NCBI GenBank assembly: GCA_023381535.1
Contig: JAMCSN010000197.1
Location: 40,673-104,672, forward strand
Direction of reading: 5' to 3'
DNA: 64,000 bases
Source: Bacteroidota bacterium
GTDB lineage: Bacteria > Bacteroidota > Ignavibacteria > Ignavibacteriales > Melioribacteraceae
Positions 61,786-64,000 of the stretch are shown piece after piece (positions within the stretch are counted from its first letter, which is position 1; every line of letters starts with the position of its first letter). Under the pieces are notes generated by a model. It was not told where the DNA came from. It saw nothing but the letters and a program-made list of their open reading frames with translations, and ran no database searches. The position numbers and the translations under genes are program-made.

Positions 61786-62991
61786 CTAGTTTGTTTTCAA
61801 GCTATTGCCGCCCTTTCTCTGAAAGATCAGCATTGATAAAAGACCAAAACCGAATGCGCTTAACCACAATACCGATGCCCCGAAATTATCCAGCACGATT
61901 GTACCGAGCCACGGACCGAGCATCATAGAAAAACTGAATGTCATTTGGAAATAGCCCATGTACTCGCCGCGTTTTGCTTCGGGAGAAATCTCTGCTATGT
62001 AAGAAGCGCTTGACGGGAAAAAAATCATTTCGCCGAAAGTCCAAACAACAACGGTAAAAATTATGAGAAGAATGCTGCTGGACAAAATCATGAGTCCGTA
62101 ACCTAAGCCGCAAAGCAGCGCACCGACGGCAATCAACTTTCGCTCATCCCAACGCGCCATAAAATTGTTGAGCGGAACTTCGATAAAAATAATTATCACG
62201 GTATTAATTGCCATCAGCATCCCGAAAGTTGATTCGACAAATTTCAGGTCGCGCACGAGGTATAACGGCAACGCGCCAATGTGCTGAAAGAAAACCATTT
62301 CAGCAGGGATCAAAGCAAGCATGTAGATTAAGAACTTCTTATCATGAAACACGCTTTGGTATTTTGCCGGAGAAACCGATTTCGTTTTCGTTAATTTTTC
62401 TTCGGCATCTTTAATTTCACTTTCCGGTTTGATATGTGAAAAAATAAGAAACACACCGGCAATCAAAGACGTTATGCCGTCAACGTAAAACAAGAACGAA
62501 AAATTTAACGCTGCTAAAAATCCGCCAATCACCGGACCTATGCTCATACCCAGATTGATGGCAAGACGGTTAAGTGCAAATGAAGTTTTTCGCTGTTCCG
62601 GTAAAACTTCTTTCGAAATGAACGAAAGGTTTGCCGGTCGGAACGATTCGTTAATGACCGACCAAACAAGCGTGATAAAAAGGATCAGATAATAATTTGT
62701 AATGAACGAGAACATGAACAGCATTATTCCCGTTGCAATGAGGGAAAATTTCATGATGCGCAGTGCACCGATACGGTCGCTCAATTTTCCGACAAACGGC
62801 GCCGTTATCAATCCGCCCGCGCCGTAAAATGCCAAAACTAATCCGGCTTCCGCGGGGCCGACTCTAATTTTCTCGGTCATGTAGAGCACAAGATATGGCA
62901 GCACCATCGTTCCGCTTCGGTTGATTAGAGTAGTGAAAGCTAAAAGCCAGATGTTGCGCGGAATATTTTGAAGTCCCCGCCAGGGATTCAT
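61786..62991 (-). CDS. MFS transporter
   Basis: A 401-residue protein with 12 membrane helices of the DHA1-like MFS. Motif A appears as GKLSDRIGALRIMKFS after helix 2, and helix 5 has NLGMSIGPVIGGFLAAL. A charged central loop (KPESEIKDAEEKLTKTKSV) separates the halves. Exports drugs or takes up small solutes; the substrate is open. Transcribed alone. Confidence 0.87.
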   Translation of the reverse strand: MNPWRGLQNIPRNIWLLAFTTLINRSGTMVLPYLVLYMTEKIRVGPAEAGLVLAFYGAGGLITAPFVGKLSDRIGALRIMKFSLIATGIMLFMFSFITNYYLILFITLVWSVINESFRPANLSFISKEVLPEQRKTSFALNRLAINLGMSIGPVIGGFLAALNFSFLFYVDGITSLIAGVFLIFSHIKPESEIKDAEEKLTKTKSVSPAKYQSVFHDKKFLIYMLALIPAEMVFFQHIGALPLYLVRDLKFVESTFGMLMAINTVIIIFIEVPLNNFMARWDERKLIAVGALLCGLGYGLMILSSSILLIIFTVVVWTFGEMIFFPSSASYIAEISPEAKRGEYMGYFQMTFSFSMMLGPWLGTIVLDNFGASVLWLSAFGFGLLSMLIFQRKGGNSLKTN

Positions 62992-63091
62992 AGAAACTCA
63001 CAATTAAATTTGTTCTGGTCAGAAATTCTCCGCTTGAAGTATAGAAAAAAAATTTTAACTTAGCCCATCCTAAATCAACTTTAAGGTAACA

Positions 63092-63856
63092 ATGAAAAAT
63101 AAATATAGAGTTCCATCTTCGGTTTTTATTGCCGCTGCGTTATTTTTTGTCGGTGGCAATTGTGCAGCGCAGAAAGCGCACGACGATAAACCGGTAAATC
63201 TAAAAGTGCTTCCTAAAGACATAAGCGATAAAGAATTGCACGAAATAATGGATTCATTCACTTACGCTTTAGGAGAGCACTGTAATTATTGTCACGGCAA
63301 TCCAAAAGACGCAAGTACCGAGCGAACCGATTTTGCCGCTGATGTAAATCCCAATAAAGACATAGCGCGCGTTATGATGAAAATGGTGGGAAACATCAAC
63401 AACAATTTACTGAAGGATGCTCGCGCAATTAACACCCGCATCGGAAAGATCGAGTGCGTTACGTGTCACCGCGGTTCCGCTCACATCGACAAACTTGAAG
63501 ACGTTTTGTACGAGAGCTACAAAAAAGACGGGCTTGATTCTGCACTGAAAAAGTACGGCGACTTAAAACAGCAGTACTACGGCAGTTTCACTTTTGATTT
63601 TCGCGATCACACTCTCTTATCATTCGCATCAAAAGTTATTGAAGACGGGAAAACCGATGACGCAATTAAAATCACAAACAAAGCGGTAGAACTGTTTCCC
63701 GAATCGACCTCGGCTTACAGCTTCCTCGGCAACATTTATATGAAAGGCGGCAACAATGAACTTGCGATAAAGAATTTTGAAAAAGCCGTTCAGATTGATC
63801 CGCGCAACCGCTTTGCCAACGAAATGCTGCGAAGGTTAAAAAACTACGGAAAGTAA
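63092..63856 (+). CDS. exported diheme c-type cytochrome with TPR tail
   Basis: A 254-residue periplasmic protein: signal peptide (first 26 residues), heme sites Cys64-NY-Cys67-His68 and Cys122-VT-Cys125-His126, and two TPR units at about 180-250 (AIKITNKAVELFPESTSAYS and LAIKNFEKAVQIDPRNRFA). The FTYALGEHCNYCHGNP context is typical of a cytochrome c family of Bacteroidota and Acidobacteriota with the photosynthetic reaction centre cytochrome-like fold. It likely passes electrons in the periplasm while the TPR part docks a partner. An intrinsic terminator follows. Confidence 0.85.
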   Translation: MKNKYRVPSSVFIAAALFFVGGNCAAQKAHDDKPVNLKVLPKDISDKELHEIMDSFTYALGEHCNYCHGNPKDASTERTDFAADVNPNKDIARVMMKMVGNINNNLLKDARAINTRIGKIECVTCHRGSAHIDKLEDVLYESYKKDGLDSALKKYGDLKQQYYGSFTFDFRDHTLLSFASKVIEDGKTDDAIKITNKAVELFPESTSAYSFLGNIYMKGGNNELAIKNFEKAVQIDPRNRFANEMLRRLKNYGK

Positions 63857-63864
63857 ACCCCATT

Positions 63865-63898
63865 AGGCCGGTACCTTGTATCGGCCTTCTTATTTATT
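63865..63898 (+). terminator. intrinsic terminator after the cytochrome gene
   Basis: AGGCCGGTAC, loop CTT, GTATCGGCCT: ten pairs including one G-U, followed by TCTTATTTATT, eight bases after the stop codon. Confidence 0.75.
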
Positions 63899-63976
63899 CG
63901 CTCTGCTGCCCGTTCTACTTACAAATGAGAATCGAAATCATTATGTTTCACCAGGAAAATTTTTGGAGGATTGTAA

Positions 63977-64000
63977 ATGAAATTGGTGGATGGTCTGCTT
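63977..64000 (+). CDS. start of a further gene, cut by the window end
   Basis: An ATG at 63977 follows GGAGG (63965-63969) at normal distance; the first eight codons read MKLVDGLL and run off the window. Nothing can be said about function. Confidence 0.5.

Overview
The window reads as chromosomal DNA of a Gram-negative, moderately AT-rich bacterium of the Bacteroidota/Ignavibacteriota kind. This is an inference, not a database result. It rests on a remnant of a type IX secretion sorting tail, TPR proteins with outer-membrane barrels, a standalone glucose-6-phosphate isomerase of the type seen in Tal-Pgi fusions, a DPP-IV-type S9 peptidase, a YceI protein, a LolA-like protein and a diheme cytochrome with a TPR tail. 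Gene density is high and both strands are used in short operons.

Layout. 1-8 kb: PEBP-like protein, cytidylate kinase-like protein, exported amidase, HAD protein, M23 peptidase and a 969-residue TPR/outer-membrane protein. 8.2-14.8 kb: a surface acylation cluster on the minus strand (MBOAT acyltransferase, acyl carrier protein, acyl-AMP ligase, two SGNH hydrolases), interrupted by a GxxExxY gene flanked by repeats. 14.9-18.2 kb: coiled-coil protein, glucose-1-phosphate thymidylyltransferase, YbaK-like deacylase. 18.4-23.2 kb: BadF/BcrAD-type sugar kinase with an AmpG-like transporter, then an ABC exporter with a LolA-like protein. 23.4-31.9 kb: barrel protein, YceI, SucC, a galactokinase-like protein that lacks its catalytic Asp, a TPR protein, AroE and an aminotransferase. 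32.4-39.4 kb: a nine-PAS histidine kinase, a response regulator and a second histidine kinase broken near its end by one in-frame TGA. 39.4-43.0 kb: lipoprotein, PckA and an aspartate-type aminotransferase.

43.1-48.3 kb is the accessory part: hairpin-rich repeats, an AAA/DUF4143 ATPase behind a 22-bp-period operator array, then a markedly AT-rich two-gene unit (a helical-repeat protein with a PD-(D/E)XK-like C-terminus and a HEPN-like protein with an Rx4H motif) and gene remnants. I rate this pair as the best candidate for an undescribed system, probably defensive. 48.3-52.9 kb: TetR regulator and a complete tripartite efflux pump (HlyD/EmrA, EmrB, TolC). 53-57 kb: the zwf-pgl-pgi operon of the oxidative pentose phosphate route. 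57.2-64 kb: aldo/keto reductase, DPP-IV, tRNA-Arg(CCG), an acidic unknown protein, an MFS transporter, a cytochrome c/TPR protein and the first codons of a further gene.

Across the window several short repeat families occupy the intergenic spaces: a 146-bp palindrome-rich element with 15-bp terminal inverted repeats (two full copies and one half copy), a GC-rich insert that twice sits inside hairpins, GATCAT-rich arrays, and an AACCTTGAAGG hairpin family that brackets the accessory genes.
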